Position numbers and translations under genes: made by a program | The notes under the pieces: model-generated | Databases searched by the model: none | What the model saw: the letters and a program-made list of their open reading frames with translations, nothing else | What the model was told of the DNA's origin: nothing | Source: Paraburkholderia lacunae | Lineage (GTDB): Bacteria; Pseudomonadota; Gammaproteobacteria; Burkholderiales; Burkholderiaceae | Length of the DNA: 64,000 bases | Direction of reading: 5' to 3' | NCBI RefSeq assembly: GCF_003353175.1 | Contig: NZ_QHKS01000009.1 | Span: forward strand, 124,001 to 188,000 | Shown: positions 45,344 to 53,869 of the stretch, piece after piece | Position numbering within the stretch: the stretch's first letter is position 1 | How the letters are laid out: each line of letters opens with the position of its first letter

Positions 45344-45666
45344 CGCATGCGGCGCGTGCGGCGCGGTCACGGTCGCACACGCCTTCTGTGGAATTGACAT
45401 GCATTCGCCCGCTTGTTTGACAGATCGGAGCCCGGTGTCCAGTGACACACTTGGGACAAGCGGGCGTCACCTTCGCTGCCGCCGGAAGCGAGCCTCCTCG
45501 TGGTCCGTGCAGTGCACCTCGAAGGCAGACGCGCACTTCACGACAGAAGCTCTTTTGACTGACGGCGGTCCTTGCGCCCGGCGCGTGCCGGCGCCAGTCG
45601 ACTACCGAAGCCGGCGCAGCACGTTAATGGCAGTTCATTCGACCTGACCGATTGCAGGCTCTCCCA
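45344..45666. other. Space between glycosyltransferase and first DegT gene
   Basis: The 323 nt hold a nested inverted repeat (45406-45466) and the promoter side of the DegT gene. Open frames here look like shadows and have no start signals. Confidence 0.5.
45406..45466. repeat. Nested inverted repeat between glycan genes
   Basis: CGCCCGCTTGT (45406-45416) and ACAAGCGGGCG (45456-45466) are perfect 11-bp arms 39 nt apart. Inside, GTGTC (45435-45439) and GACAC (45444-45448) form a small hairpin. No T-run follows. Confidence 0.75.
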
Positions 45667-46809
45667 ATGATCGACTCCAAGCCCACCTTCACCCCCGTCA
45701 CGCAGCCGTTCCTGCCGCCGCTGGACGAATTTCGCCCGTACCTCGAGGAAATCTGGAGACGCAAGTGGGTGACCAACAACGGCATGTTCCATCGCCAGCT
45801 CGAAGAGCAGCTCTGTGAATACCTCGGTGTGGAGCATCTGTCGCTATTCGCGAACGGCACCTTGGCGCTGATCACGGCGCTGCAGGCCATGAAGATCACC
45901 GGCGAAGTCATTACGACGCCGTTCAGCTTCGTCGCCACCACCCACGCGCTGCACTGGAACGGCATCAAGCCGGTGTTTGCCGACATCGATCGGGTCAGCA
46001 TGAATCTCGACCCGGAGAAGATCGAAGCGGCGATCACGCCGCAAACCACTGCGATCCTGCCGGTGCACGTCTATGCCAATCCGTGCGACGTCGATCGCAT
46101 CGAGACGATTGCCGACACCTACGGACTGCGGGTGATCTACGACGCCGCCCACGCGTTCGGCGTGCGCATTCGCGGCCGTTCGATTCTCGAATACGGCGAC
46201 ATGTCGGTGCTGAGTTTTCACGGCACCAAGGTCTTCAATACCTTCGAAGGTGGCGCGATCATCTGCCGCGACGCCAAGACCAAGCGCCGCATCGACAACC
46301 TGAAGAACTTCGGTTTCGTCGATGAAACCACCGTCGTCGCGCCCGGCATCAACGGCAAGATGAATGAAGTGCAGGCGGCATTCGGACTGCTGCAGTTGAA
46401 GCACATGGATCACGTGAACACCGAGCGGGCCCGCATCGACGAGCGCTACCGCAAGGCGTTCCGCAACGTGCGCGGCCTCGCACTGCACGAGGTGCCGGAG
46501 CACTGCACGCGCAACTACGCGTACTTTCCGCTCCTCGTCACGCCGGAGTTCCCGGTAAGCCGCGACGATCTGTATGAGGAACTGCGTGCGCATCAGATCG
46601 CCGCGCGCCGCTATTTCTACCCGCTGATCAGCGAGTTTCCGATGTATCGCGGCCTGCCGTCTTCCGGCGAACACAATCTGCCGGTCGCCACCGCGCTGTC
46701 ACGACAAGTACTGTGTCTGCCGATTTTCCCGGACCTCGAAGAAAGCGCCCAGGAGCAGATCATCGAGATCGTCCTGTCGTGCGCCTGGCGCAACCGCTGC
46801 GCCAGTTGA
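45667..46809 (+). CDS. DegT/DnrJ/EryC1/StrS-family sugar aminotransferase
   Basis: PLP enzymes of this family aminate keto-deoxysugar nucleotides. The 380-aa protein has the full active site: FANGTLALITALQAM phosphate-binding region, YDAAHAFG with PLP-pyridine Asp159, and SFHGTKVFNTFEGG with the Schiff-base Lys188. It begins a run of sugar genes; the methyltransferase gene follows 18 nt later. The likely product is an NDP-amino-dideoxyhexose, but which one cannot be read from sequence. Confidence 0.9.
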   Translation: MIDSKPTFTPVTQPFLPPLDEFRPYLEEIWRRKWVTNNGMFHRQLEEQLCEYLGVEHLSLFANGTLALITALQAMKITGEVITTPFSFVATTHALHWNGIKPVFADIDRVSMNLDPEKIEAAITPQTTAILPVHVYANPCDVDRIETIADTYGLRVIYDAAHAFGVRIRGRSILEYGDMSVLSFHGTKVFNTFEGGAIICRDAKTKRRIDNLKNFGFVDETTVVAPGINGKMNEVQAAFGLLQLKHMDHVNTERARIDERYRKAFRNVRGLALHEVPEHCTRNYAYFPLLVTPEFPVSRDDLYEELRAHQIAARRYFYPLISEFPMYRGLPSSGEHNLPVATALSRQVLCLPIFPDLEESAQEQIIEIVLSCAWRNRCAS

Positions 46810-46827
46810 TCCGACGCAGGCTCAACG

Positions 46828-47532
46828 ATGAACGATCGCATGGAATATCCTAAATCCGATTACAAAGAGTATCCGAAGACGCTGCCCCCGGACGACCTCT
46901 GGGGCCAGGTCCGGCGCACGATATACGGCAAACCCGTGCCGGACGAGCAGATCCAGATGATCGTCGACTCGATGCGCGACGGCCTGTTGCTAAGCGGCGA
47001 TGACCGGCTGCTGGAACTGGGTTGTGGCAACGGTGCGCTGTCCCGCTATCTGTTCGACGGCTGCGTCGAATTCGTCGGCGTGGATTTTTCCGATTATCTG
47101 ATCTCGGTGGCGCAGCGCAATTTCGAGGCGCCGGGCCGCCGCTTCGTCGCCGACGACGCGATTCACTTCCTGCGCAGCGAAACTCATCCGGAGCGTTTCA
47201 GCAAGGCGCTGTGCTACGCGATGCTGTCCTACCTGAGCGATGCGCAGGCGGGCGCCGTGTTGAGCGAACTCGCCACGCGCTTCACCGGTATCGCAACCCT
47301 CTTTCTCGGCAATCTGCCCGACCGGGAGCGCGCGCACCGCTTCTTTCCGGAAGGCAAGGATTTCAGCGCCGAACTTGACGACCCCGCTTCGCAGATCGGC
47401 CAATGGCGCTCGCCGGAACAACTCGAAGCGCTGGCTGCGCAAGCCGGTTGGCACACCCGCATCGAACGCATGCCCGACTCTTTCTATCAGGCGCATTACC
47501 GCTACAACGCCGTGCTCGAACGCGCACGTTAA
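46828..47532 (+). CDS. Class I SAM-dependent methyltransferase
   Basis: The 234-aa protein has a Rossmann-type methyltransferase core: motif I LLELGCGNGALSRYL (about 61-75), acidic motif II VGVDFSDYLI, then FVADDAIHFL and ALCYAMLSYL. No membrane segment is seen. Its place between two aminotransferase genes suggests a sugar O- or N-methyltransferase making part of the same glycan; this is inference. Confidence 0.85.
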   Translation: MNDRMEYPKSDYKEYPKTLPPDDLWGQVRRTIYGKPVPDEQIQMIVDSMRDGLLLSGDDRLLELGCGNGALSRYLFDGCVEFVGVDFSDYLISVAQRNFEAPGRRFVADDAIHFLRSETHPERFSKALCYAMLSYLSDAQAGAVLSELATRFTGIATLFLGNLPDRERAHRFFPEGKDFSAELDDPASQIGQWRSPEQLEALAAQAGWHTRIERMPDSFYQAHYRYNAVLERAR

Positions 47533-47554
47533 TCGATTCGGGAGCGAAGAATTC

Positions 47555-48751
47555 ATGTTCAGCAAAACTCAGCCCGCCGATCTCGCCGTATTCGGCGGCG
47601 CACCGTTGTTCGACACGATACGGTCGATCTCGAATCTGGTCCAGCCGGATGTCGAACAGTTCCTGTCTTATTCCAGGACATTCTTCGACGCGCGCCAGTA
47701 CACCGATTACGGTCCGGTCGAACAGCAACTCGAAAAGCGGCTGGCCGAATTTCACCACGTCGAGCATTGCGTGTCGTTCGCGGGCGGCTTCTGGGGTCTG
47801 GTGCTTGCGATGAAATGCCTCGCGCTACCGGGTAAGACCGAAGTCGTGATGCCTTCGCTGACGTACCGCCGGCTGGCCGACATCGTCGCCTGGGCCGGTC
47901 TCGTGCCGCATTTCTGCGAAGTCGATCCGCTCAAGCTGGCGATCACTGCCGAAACCGCCGCACCGTGCATCAACGAAAACACCGCGCTGATTCTCGGCGT
48001 GCATCCGATCGTCAATTGCTGCGACGTGGAAGGACTCGAAGCGCTGTCTGCGCAGACTGGCATTCCGCTGTTGTTCGACGCGGTCGAATCGGTCTATGAA
48101 ACGTATCGCGGGCGCAAGGTCGGCTCGGCCGGCAAAGCCGAATGTTTCTCGATGCAATCGAGCAAGCTGTTCAATGCATTCGAAGGCGGCTACGTCACCA
48201 CCCACGACGCCGCGCTTGCCGCTCGCCTGCGTGTCATGCGCGACTTCGGCCTGCGCGAGGACGGCACGCTGGATCCGATCGGTATCGACGCGAAGCAGAA
48301 CGAGATGCACGCGGCGATGGCGCTCGCCGCGATCGACGACGTCGAAGACCAGGTGCTGCGCAATCGCGACCGTTACCGCGCCTATCAGCGTCTGGTCCCG
48401 ACCGTGCCCGACATGCGCCTCTTGACGTTCGACGAAACTGAACGCTGCGGCTACAAGAATATCGTCGTCGAATTGCTCGACGGCTGGCCGGTGAAGCGTG
48501 CGCATGTGCTGTCGATTCTGCACGCCGAGCATATGCTGTCGCGCCCGTATTATTCGCCGGCGCTGCACCAGAAACGCGTCGACTATCCAACCGTTGCCGG
48601 CGATCTGAGCGCCACCGAGGTATTGGCCGAACGCTTCCTGATGCTGCCGTGCGGCCACTTCGTCGACGAATCCGACATCGAGGCGATCATCGCGCTGCTC
48701 GGCTTCATCCACGCGCACGCCGCCGAAATCAACCAACGGTTCTCGTCATGA
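47555..48751 (+). CDS. DegT-family PLP enzyme (second paralog)
   Basis: This 398-aa paralog begins with a LAVFGGAPLFD leader typical of DegT proteins. The Schiff-base lysine is Lys204 (FSMQSSKLFNAFEGG), and the pyridine Asp is Asp175 in LLFDAVESVYE, where the usual His/Gln of DxAH/DxAQ is Glu178. Two more Cys (NCCDVEG) replace the usual glycine-rich turn. It ends with ATGA overlap to the third paralog, so the pair is co-translated. The start at ATG 47555 has GGAG 11 nt upstream. Confidence 0.87.
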   Translation: MFSKTQPADLAVFGGAPLFDTIRSISNLVQPDVEQFLSYSRTFFDARQYTDYGPVEQQLEKRLAEFHHVEHCVSFAGGFWGLVLAMKCLALPGKTEVVMPSLTYRRLADIVAWAGLVPHFCEVDPLKLAITAETAAPCINENTALILGVHPIVNCCDVEGLEALSAQTGIPLLFDAVESVYETYRGRKVGSAGKAECFSMQSSKLFNAFEGGYVTTHDAALAARLRVMRDFGLREDGTLDPIGIDAKQNEMHAAMALAAIDDVEDQVLRNRDRYRAYQRLVPTVPDMRLLTFDETERCGYKNIVVELLDGWPVKRAHVLSILHAEHMLSRPYYSPALHQKRVDYPTVAGDLSATEVLAERFLMLPCGHFVDESDIEAIIALLGFIHAHAAEINQRFSS

Positions 48752-49983
48752 TCACGCGCACACTGAACTCCGCCGACCTCGCGATCTTTGGCGCGCCCCC
48801 GCTATCAGCGCGCCGCCTGCCGCTCGGCCAGCACAACTTTCCGGACTGGGAGCGCTACGAAGCGCGTTTTCGCGATATCTTCGCGCGCCAGTACTACACC
48901 AATCACGGCCCGCTCGCGCAGGCGCTCGAAGCGCGCCTCGCGGAAAAGCTGCAGGTCAGGCACGCGATGTGCGTCACGACCGCGAGTATCGCGCTCGCGT
49001 TGTCGGCGCAGGCGTTGGGGCTGAAAGGCAAAGTGCTCGTGCCGGGCTTCAGCTTTGTCGGTACCGCTCAATCGCTCGCCTGGGCCGATGCCGAGGTCGA
49101 GTTCTGCGACGTGTCCCGCGAAACCGGGCATCTGACGGTCGAAACCGTCGAGCCGCATCTGCGCGATGGCGTCAGCGGCATTCTGGGTGTCAATCTCTGG
49201 GGCGGCGCGGCGGATCTCGATGGGCTGTCGCAATTGGCGGCGCAACGTCAGGTGGCGCTGTATTTCGACTCCGCTCATGCGTTCGGCTGCGAAGTCAGCA
49301 GCAAAATCAGCGGCGAAGTAAGCAGCAAAATAAGCAGCGAAGCGGGCCGCGAAGCACGCAACCGGCCAATCGGCGGCTTCGGCCGTCTCGAAGTCATTTC
49401 GTTTCATAGCGCCAATATTCTCAGCGCGACCGAAGGCGCCGTCATTTGCACCAACGACGACGATCTGGCCGCGCACGTGCGCAACATCCGCAGCAACTAC
49501 GGGATGGGCCGCCCGGTTCCCGTGGGCAAGACAGGCAATGGCCGGCTGTCGGAGGCGCAGGCCGCCATTGCGCTCATGAACCTGGACGACTTTCCGGCGC
49601 TCGTCGAACGCAACCGGCGCCTGTACGACACCTATTCGAACCTGCTGGACGACGTGCCGGGGCTGCGTCTGTGCGCGCCGCAGGGTGTGAGCGTCAGCAA
49701 TTATCAGAATGTCGTCTGCGAGATCGATGCGCGCGGCTTCGGCCTCTCGCGCGACGCGCTGCTCGCCGTGCTCGATGCTGAAAACGTCACGGCAGAAGGC
49801 GCCCGCGGATTTGGCTCGCAATGCCGCCGTGCCGACTTGCCGAACACCGCGCACTGGTGCGAATCCATTCTGCAATTGCCCATCGGTGCGCAGGTCGACA
49901 CCGCGCTCATCGAGCGCATCGCAGCGGTGATCCGCGCTGCACAACGGCACGCCTCGCAAATCGCCGGGAAGCTTGGAGTGTGA
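48748..49983 (+). CDS. DegT-family homolog lacking the PLP-binding lysine (third paralog)
   Basis: The 411-aa protein aligns over its length with DegT aminotransferases: leader DLAIFGAPPLS, phosphate region TTASIALALSAQ, PVPGFSFVGTAQ-like segment LVPGFSFVGTAQSLAWADA and YFDSAHAFG with Asp174. At the catalytic site the sequence is SFHSANILSATEGA where the sisters have SFHGTKVFNTFEGG, so the Schiff-base lysine is Asn223. Just before it about 20 extra residues (about 182-205, VSSKISGE repeats) are inserted. Frame and codon use are intact, so it is not a pseudogene by these signs. It may be a dehydratase-like or partner subunit; function is unknown. Confidence 0.85.
   Translation: MITRTLNSADLAIFGAPPLSARRLPLGQHNFPDWERYEARFRDIFARQYYTNHGPLAQALEARLAEKLQVRHAMCVTTASIALALSAQALGLKGKVLVPGFSFVGTAQSLAWADAEVEFCDVSRETGHLTVETVEPHLRDGVSGILGVNLWGGAADLDGLSQLAAQRQVALYFDSAHAFGCEVSSKISGEVSSKISSEAGREARNRPIGGFGRLEVISFHSANILSATEGAVICTNDDDLAAHVRNIRSNYGMGRPVPVGKTGNGRLSEAQAAIALMNLDDFPALVERNRRLYDTYSNLLDDVPGLRLCAPQGVSVSNYQNVVCEIDARGFGLSRDALLAVLDAENVTAEGARGFGSQCRRADLPNTAHWCESILQLPIGAQVDTALIERIAAVIRAAQRHASQIAGKLGV
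49291..49344 (+). repeat. 24-nt in-frame repeat inside the Lys-less DegT gene
   Basis: Two 24-nt units, starting GAAGTCAGCAGCAAAATCAG and GAAGTAAGCAGCAAAATAAG, sit at 49291-49314 and 49315-49338, followed by a partial third. They encode EVSSKISG and EVSSKISS. The sister enzymes have no sequence here. Confidence 0.9.
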
Positions 49984-49984
49984 T

Positions 49985-50731
49985 GTGAAGCTGGGAATCA
50001 TGCAGCCGTATTTTTTCCCGTACCTCGGCCACTTTGCGCTGATCGCCCACACGGATGCGTGGGTAGTCTTCGACGTCACGCAATACACGCCGAAGACGTG
50101 GATGAACCGCAATCGGATTCTGCACCCCAAGGAGGGTTGGAACTACCTGAGCGTGCCGCTCGCCAACTCCTCCATTTCGATCAAGACGTGCGAAGCCCAG
50201 GTCTTGAATGGCGCCGACACTCGCCGCAGCGTGCTCGGCAAACTGAGCCACTACAGGAATAAAGCGCCGTATTACCGTGCGGTTGAAGCCCTGGTGCAAG
50301 ACGCCATGGCCGACAGTGCCGACGCATCGCTCGTGCAGCTGAACGTGCGCGGCTTGCAAGCCGTATGCCGCTACCTGGGCCTCGCTTTCAATTATCGAAT
50401 CTGCTCCGAACTCGAGCTCGATCTGCCGGAAAAGCTGCCACCGGGCGGTTGGGCGCCCGCCATCTGTTCGCAGCTGGGCGCGAGCAGCTATGTGAATCCG
50501 GTCGGCGGACGCGACCTGTTCGACCCCGCGGACTTTGCCGCGCGCAATATCGAACTTGCATTTCTGTCATTCGACAGCTTCAGCTATGACACCGGCCCTT
50601 ACCGGTTCGAACCGGGCTTGTCGATTCTCGACGTACTGATGTGGAACGCACCGGAGCGGATTGTGCAGGCCTTGCACTCGGGATCGACGCTACAGTCGCC
50701 GGCACAACTGCCGTCGGCTTCGGCACTGTAG
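49985..50731 (+). CDS. WbqC-family protein
   Basis: The 248-aa protein matches the WbqC-like family: KLGIMQPYFFPYLGHFALIA at the start, VVFDVTQYTPKTWMNRNRI, LSVPLANSS, and SYVNPVGGRDLFDPADFA near residue 180. Such proteins occur in O-antigen and other surface-glycan clusters; they may modify sugar amino groups, but the activity is not firmly known to me. The start is GTG, one base after the previous stop. The gene ends 2 bp from the convergent DegT-like gene. Confidence 0.85.
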   Translation: MKLGIMQPYFFPYLGHFALIAHTDAWVVFDVTQYTPKTWMNRNRILHPKEGWNYLSVPLANSSISIKTCEAQVLNGADTRRSVLGKLSHYRNKAPYYRAVEALVQDAMADSADASLVQLNVRGLQAVCRYLGLAFNYRICSELELDLPEKLPPGGWAPAICSQLGASSYVNPVGGRDLFDPADFAARNIELAFLSFDSFSYDTGPYRFEPGLSILDVLMWNAPERIVQALHSGSTLQSPAQLPSASAL

Positions 50732-50733
50732 GG

Positions 50734-51720
50734 TCAACGGCCGGCGATCGCGTCGCGCAACGCGGACACGACGAAGTCGATTTCCTCGTCGCCGTAGCGC
50801 TGATCACAGGGCAGGGCGAGACATTCGGTCGACAGACGATGTTCGAGGTCATCCGAAGTGCCGGTGGCGCCGCGCACATGTGGCCAGTATTTCGGCGCAT
50901 AGACGCGGCGCGCACTCAGCGGCGTCTGCAAATCGGCCCGGTGGTTCCAGAACGGATAGCACAGCGGCGCATGAGGCGGCGTGGCGGGCAAGGGAAAAGC
51001 GTTCTCCCTCGCGAGCCGCTCGTGATACCGCGCATAGTTGCGATTGCGCTGTTCGACTGCATCCGGATAGTCGATGTGCGCCAGAAGATGCTGCGTCAGC
51101 GCGGACATTCGTTTGGGCCTTTGTCCGCGCAGCGTCGCTCGCGCCGCACGGATTCCCTCGTAGCCCGCTTCAGGCCCCTGGTCGATCCGAACCAGCAGCG
51201 GCGCGCATCGTTCGACCGACCCGTCGTCCTGTTCAGCCGGCGTTGCGACCGGCAGGTCGGTAATCAGGTAGCCGCCATCAGGTATGCCGAAGAACTTGCG
51301 CGGCGAGTAAATGGTCGCGAGGCAATCGGATGGCGGCGCGAACAGCGCCTGCGAATTGTCGATCACGATCTGCCGGCGCGGAAAACGCTCGAGCAAGCGG
51401 CTCACCTGCACGTCACACACACCAAAGTAATTGACGGCGAGGAGCCAATCGTCGGCGGCGAGCGCGATGTCGTCGTCAACGATTTCCAGATTGTCGTCGA
51501 GACGGTAGTGCTCGATCGGAATGCCCGCCATGGAAGGCGGCTCGAGCATCGTTTCGCAGGTGTACCACGGCATCCAGACGCGTCGTGGCCGGCCCGTTTC
51601 CAGCAACGCCAGAAACGCAGCGCGGCCCGACTGGAAACGTAACGCGCCCGGATAAAGCTCTCCGCCGCCGCGCGGCAGTTCAAGCTCCAGATATCCGCCA
51701 ATCGCCTCTCGATTCAACAT
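50734..51720 (-). CDS. DegT-like PLP-fold protein, divergent (fourth paralog)
   Basis: This 328-aa protein is a distant fold-type-I PLP enzyme. The region SGRAAFLALLETGRPRRVWM is the phosphate-binding part, IVIDNSQALFAP carries a pyridine Asp (about 121), and YSPRKFFGIPDGGYLI the likely Schiff-base Lys142. It is shorter and more divergent than the three rightward paralogs and has no typical N-terminal leader. GGAAGGCGGG lies directly before ATG 51720; an open extension to 51798 lacks such a site. It faces the WbqC gene with a 2-bp gap between the stops. Confidence 0.78.
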   Translation of the reverse strand: MLNREAIGGYLELELPRGGGELYPGALRFQSGRAAFLALLETGRPRRVWMPWYTCETMLEPPSMAGIPIEHYRLDDNLEIVDDDIALAADDWLLAVNYFGVCDVQVSRLLERFPRRQIVIDNSQALFAPPSDCLATIYSPRKFFGIPDGGYLITDLPVATPAEQDDGSVERCAPLLVRIDQGPEAGYEGIRAARATLRGQRPKRMSALTQHLLAHIDYPDAVEQRNRNYARYHERLARENAFPLPATPPHAPLCYPFWNHRADLQTPLSARRVYAPKYWPHVRGATGTSDDLEHRLSTECLALPCDQRYGDEEIDFVVSALRDAIAGR

Positions 51721-52181
51721 CCCGCCTTCCACTTCGAAATCGTCACCCGGCAAAGTATGCCTGATCTCAAGACCATCGGCGCGCGCGGGGTACACCAAGC
51801 TACCGTAACGGCATGAATCGGCATACTCATCGCCTGAACCGCCCGCCCCCGCCGCCGGAGTAGCGCAGCCCGTGAAACTGCCCGCTCACCCGGGCATTCC
51901 CCTGCTTTTACAGAGATAAATTTGCAACGCGATCGAAAGCCGCGACTGATTACAAGCTCGCTGTCTTTTTTATACCAATTCAATTGGCATTTTTTCTGGT
52001 CGCGTTCTAAAGAAATTTATATAGATCGATAAAAGCATTAGACGGTCTGCGTGCAATGACCGCGGGTAGACTTCACGCACGTCGTCGAAAAGAAATTAAT
52101 CAAGGGGCTGCAAATAACCGCTCTACCCGATTAGACTGGCGCTCGTTTTTAGTCCGACCCACTGCTATTGATGAGGCTTTC
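51721..52181. promoter_or_regulatory. AT-rich divergent space before DegT-like and lipoprotein genes
   Basis: The 461-nt gap contains an AT-rich part around 51950-52060 (TTTATATAGATCGATAAAA) and the palindrome CCAATTCAATTGG at 51975-51987. It holds the promoters of the two divergent genes. No open frame with a start signal is seen. Confidence 0.5.
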
Positions 52182-53240
52182 ATGATTCGCTCGATGCACC
52201 GGTACTGCGTTGCTTTGACCGTTGTGGTTCTTTCAGCTTGCACGAGTCTGCCGCGCCAGGACGCGGGCGAATCGTCGGCTAGTGCGTCGACGGCCGCCGC
52301 GCTCGCTTCATGGAACGACACCGCAACCAGGCGCTCGATCGTCGATTTCGTTACGCTGGTAACGACGCCCGAATCGAAAGACTTCATCGCGCGCACCGAC
52401 CGGATCGCCGTGTTCGATAACGACGGCACGCTGTGGCCCGAGCAGCCCGCGTCGATACAAATGGTGTTCGCGCTGCAACGCGTCAAGACTGTTGCCGGGC
52501 GGCATCCGGAATGGAAGCGGCAGGAGCCGTTCCGCTCGATCCTGAAAGGCAATCTGAAGAGCGTCGCGGCGAGCGGCGACGCGGGCTCGATGAAATTGCT
52601 GGGGGCCGCGCACGCCGGCATGACCAGCGATCAATTCGCCGCGCTCGTGCACGAATGGTTCGAGACCGCGAGCGATCCGCGCTTTAACCGTCCGTACACC
52701 GACCTTGCGTATCAGCCGATGCTCGAGTTGCTCGGCTATCTGCGCGCCAACGGTTTCAAGACCTATCTGGTCACCGGCGGCGACGTCGAGTTCGCCCGCG
52801 ACATGGCGAAGCGTGTGTATGGCATTCCGCCCGAGCAGGTGATCGGCAGCACCGTCAAGTACAAGTACAGCCAGACCAACAGCGCGACGTCGCTGACTCG
52901 CCTCGCTCAGGTGGACAACCTGGTCGATGGCGCGGCCAAGCCGCTCGCTATCGATCGCGTGATCGGACGGCGTCCGGTGATCGCATTCGGCAACGCGGAC
53001 GGCGACGTGCCCATGCTCGAATGGACCTCGGCAAGCGACGGTCCGCGCCTGGCCGTGCTGGTACATCACACGGACGGGGAGCGGGAATATGCCTACGATC
53101 GCGCGTCGAAAAGCGGCAAACTCGACAAGGGGCTCGACGAGGCCAATGCGAAAGGATGGCTCGTGATCGATATGAAGGACGACTGGCGTACGGTGTTCAA
53201 GGCGGATGCTGCGACGACGGCTGCTGCGCCGGTGAACTAG
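52182..53240 (+). CDS. HAD-superfamily phosphatase lipoprotein
   Basis: The 352-aa protein has a lipoprotein signal (ALTVVVLSACTS, Cys20), so it should sit in a cell-envelope membrane. The HAD core follows: motif I VFDNDGTLW with nucleophile Asp79, motif II in YLVTGGDVEFA, the Lys of motif III near VIGSTVKYKYS, and motif IV AFGNADGDVPML. Size and the NDGTLW motif fit the phosphoserine-phosphatase-like group found in envelope fractions. AGG lies 5-6 nt before the ATG. It converges with tssJ. Confidence 0.87.
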   Translation: MIRSMHRYCVALTVVVLSACTSLPRQDAGESSASASTAAALASWNDTATRRSIVDFVTLVTTPESKDFIARTDRIAVFDNDGTLWPEQPASIQMVFALQRVKTVAGRHPEWKRQEPFRSILKGNLKSVAASGDAGSMKLLGAAHAGMTSDQFAALVHEWFETASDPRFNRPYTDLAYQPMLELLGYLRANGFKTYLVTGGDVEFARDMAKRVYGIPPEQVIGSTVKYKYSQTNSATSLTRLAQVDNLVDGAAKPLAIDRVIGRRPVIAFGNADGDVPMLEWTSASDGPRLAVLVHHTDGEREYAYDRASKSGKLDKGLDEANAKGWLVIDMKDDWRTVFKADAATTAAAPVN

Positions 53241-53313
53241 GCGGGTTCACGGAAAGGCCGCTGCCGCACATAGGTCGCGTGTGTTGCCGCGCCTCTCGCA
53301 CGATCCTGCACCC

Positions 53314-53856
53314 TTACTGGACAGGTCGTTCCTTCGATGGATCGTTCGACGCGACGAGTTCCCGGTTCACCAGATCGAGCTTCATCGGCGCATCGGCCGA
53401 AAGATCCTTCGTCGCAATCACGCGTCGCCACGCACCGTCGGCCCCTGGATCGCGGTAGAACGCGACGACCGCGATGTATTGCGTATCCGGCTGCATCGGC
53501 TGCGAAAGGCTTGCGGACGCGCCGGGGTTCACCACCGTAGCGAGGCTGGTTTGTAGGTCCTGCGCAAGTACGATTCTGTCGTTCTTTAACAGATCGTCAT
53601 AGGACGCAGCGTCAAAGAGCTTGCGGTCCTTGAGCTGGTACACGCGCACCGCGACCGAGGTCGACCGGTTTGTTTCGTCCGGATTGAGGGACGCGCGTGC
53701 CGTCAGATCAACGTTCAACGTTTTGACCTGCTTGTAGAACACGGCGTGGTACGCGCTCGCGGTGCCGTCGGACACAGTCTGCCAGGCGCCGCACGCGGAG
53801 AGCTGCAGGGCGGATGCAAGGACGGCCAGGTTGGTTCGGGTTAGGCGATTGGACAT
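53314..53856 (-). CDS. tssJ: Type VI secretion outer-membrane lipoprotein TssJ
   Basis: TssJ anchors the T6SS membrane complex (TssJ-L-M) in the outer membrane. The 180-aa protein has lipobox ALQLSACGAW with Cys22. The mature part has the TssJ beta-sandwich pattern with SVAVRVYQLKDRKLFDAASY (about 73-92) and YIAVVAFYRDPGADGAWR. GGAG lies 6 nt before the ATG. It follows tssG by 13 nt and is the last gene of the T6SS run. Confidence 0.93.
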   Translation of the reverse strand: MSNRLTRTNLAVLASALQLSACGAWQTVSDGTASAYHAVFYKQVKTLNVDLTARASLNPDETNRSTSVAVRVYQLKDRKLFDAASYDDLLKNDRIVLAQDLQTSLATVVNPGASASLSQPMQPDTQYIAVVAFYRDPGADGAWRRVIATKDLSADAPMKLDLVNRELVASNDPSKERPVQ

Positions 53857-53869
53857 GGATTCTCCGGAG

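Noticed and set aside
45072..45647. 191-codon plus-strand open frame over the end of the glycosyltransferase gene and the gap
   Set aside because: Most of it overlaps the GT41 gene out of frame. The remainder has a Cys/Arg-rich, motif-free sequence.
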